From NCBI GenBank assembly GCA_021186555.1, contig JAJKFL010000026.1, positions 7,337,709-7,401,708 on the forward strand: 64,000 nucleotides of DNA. The letters are read 5' to 3'. The notes under the pieces were generated by a model. The model worked only from the letters and a program-made list of their open reading frames with translations. It did not search any database and had not been told where the DNA came from. This DNA comes from Reticulitermes speratus (lineage: Eukaryota; Arthropoda; Insecta; Blattodea; Rhinotermitidae). Position numbers and translations under genes: made by a program. Of the stretch, positions 63,113-64,000 are shown piece after piece. Positions within the stretch are counted from its first letter, which is position 1. Every line of letters begins with the position of its first letter.

Positions 63113-64000
63113 GTGAGTATTAAATGCATCTAAACTTACGAATTCGCGTGGCTGTATTCACGAATAAGGATTCTGCATTTGTAGAAAACGTTTCTGCAGA
63201 TTACCAAGAGAAATTGTGATGTAAGGTTTTGTTTCTCTGGTAGGTAATTCAGTGTTGACAAAACACGTGTTTATCCTGGGAAGGTATTTCTACAGAATGT
63301 GATTGTGGCCTTCGATTATCTGTGCGCCAAGTCCTACCACAAGATAAAGTAACATCAAGGCTTAGCATCCGTTCTTGTTATGTTAAAGCTGTCGTAGACC
63401 GATTGTTAGGAACTAGCTGTGTGTGCTTAAAGTAACGTTCGTCCAAATCAATCAGCTTCTAAGAACACGTTGTGTGACGTTGAAAAGAGGTAACAAATTT
63501 TCGGAACAGCCTATATTATCAAACACATTGAACTGTAAGGAACTGGTGACCTTGGCAGTATAAATTTTACAAAGCGCTGAAGAACCATTAGACAAGTGGA
63601 GTGTTTATTAGTCATTGCTTTGAATGATAGAGGGTTGTTACAGAACATGACATGAGAATCATGTAAGGTGTAAGATGTAACATGAGAGGAAACATTGCTT
63701 TTTTTTCATTATAAGAGTGGAGGATATTGTATTTAATTTTACAGCTGACTGTACACCAGCGAAGGAATAAAGATGAGAGGCCGTGAAGTGAGACGAGCTG
63801 ATAATAGCCGAACGGTGAAGGATTGAGAGGCATCACTAATAAAATTAGCAGAAACGAAGGAGTCCATTCAACACAGCTTATCCACTTTACAGTGTTCAGG
63901 TTTCCTTACACAAGGCGGCCGGCCAACACGTGTAACTTCGGAACATTTCTCTGCGTGTTAGGGACGAAACCGCATTGTTTGTATTTGTTCACGTGCAGCT
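63113..64000 (+). other. unannotated, moderately GC-rich, near candidate promoter
   Basis: No repeat family is recognised. The last 120 bases rise again in GC (AAGGCGGCCGGCCAACACG) and contain TTCACGTGCAGCT with a CACGTG E-box. It may belong to the same 5' region as the preceding segment. Confidence 0.3.

Noticed and set aside
1-64000. LTR retrotransposon, endogenous virus or Polinton remains
   Set aside because: I saw no paired long terminal repeats, and no capsid-, integrase- or protease-like reading in any frame; the reverse-transcriptase-related pieces are non-LTR LINE C-termini.

Overview
This is a eukaryotic, gene-poor and repeat-rich window, most likely from a large hemimetabolous insect genome. 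A cockroach or other blattodean is my best guess, because the LINE 3' ends and tRNA-headed SINEs look like families I associate with that order; this is recognition from memory, not a search. There are no bacterial operons, no tRNA or rRNA genes and no convincing host protein-coding exon. The open frames are short and mostly fall inside repeats.

At least five SINE groups are present. Family A has a class II tRNA-like head and a tail before poly-A. Family B has a 'GCCATGGCTCAG' head. Family C has a 'GGTGGCGCAGTTGG' head. Family D, with its older relatives, has a 'GGCTGGACGGTCCG' segment. Family E has its own head but ends in the family A tail. Many copies keep target-site duplications of 8 to 14 bp, and several are nested. 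Two LINE families appear as 5'-truncated C-terminal pieces: L, with a TTAG-type tail, and M, with a TGAA-type tail. Other mobile DNA includes a Tc1/mariner transposase relic, a hAT-like non-autonomous element, three copies of an 86-bp near-perfect palindrome, a dispersed foldback family and a group of hammerhead-like motif repeats.

Layout: 0-10 kb holds SINEs, LINE pieces and three tandem arrays. 10-20 kb has SINEs and one hammerhead-like repeat. 20-30 kb is AT-rich and sparse, with a hAT-like element. 28-42 kb is dense in LINE and SINE insertions, with a small GC-rich island near 37.2 kb. 44-49.5 kb is a cluster of foldback and hammerhead-like repeats. 50.9-52.5 kb is a 38-bp minisatellite, followed by stacked insertions and further minisatellites to 54.6 kb. 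56-61 kb has more SINEs and a 218-bp higher-order array. From about 58.2 kb, and mainly 62.3-64 kb, the sequence is richer in GC and CpG and may hold a promoter and 5' untranslated exon of a gene reading rightward out of the window.

The observations I rate highest are the palindrome family, whose inner arms differ between copies yet stay self-complementary, and the foldback and hammerhead-like repeats. These share a TGAWGA-T-stem-GAAA core, and one copy has a 13-bp target duplication and unequal ends, which points to retrotransposition, possibly Penelope-like.
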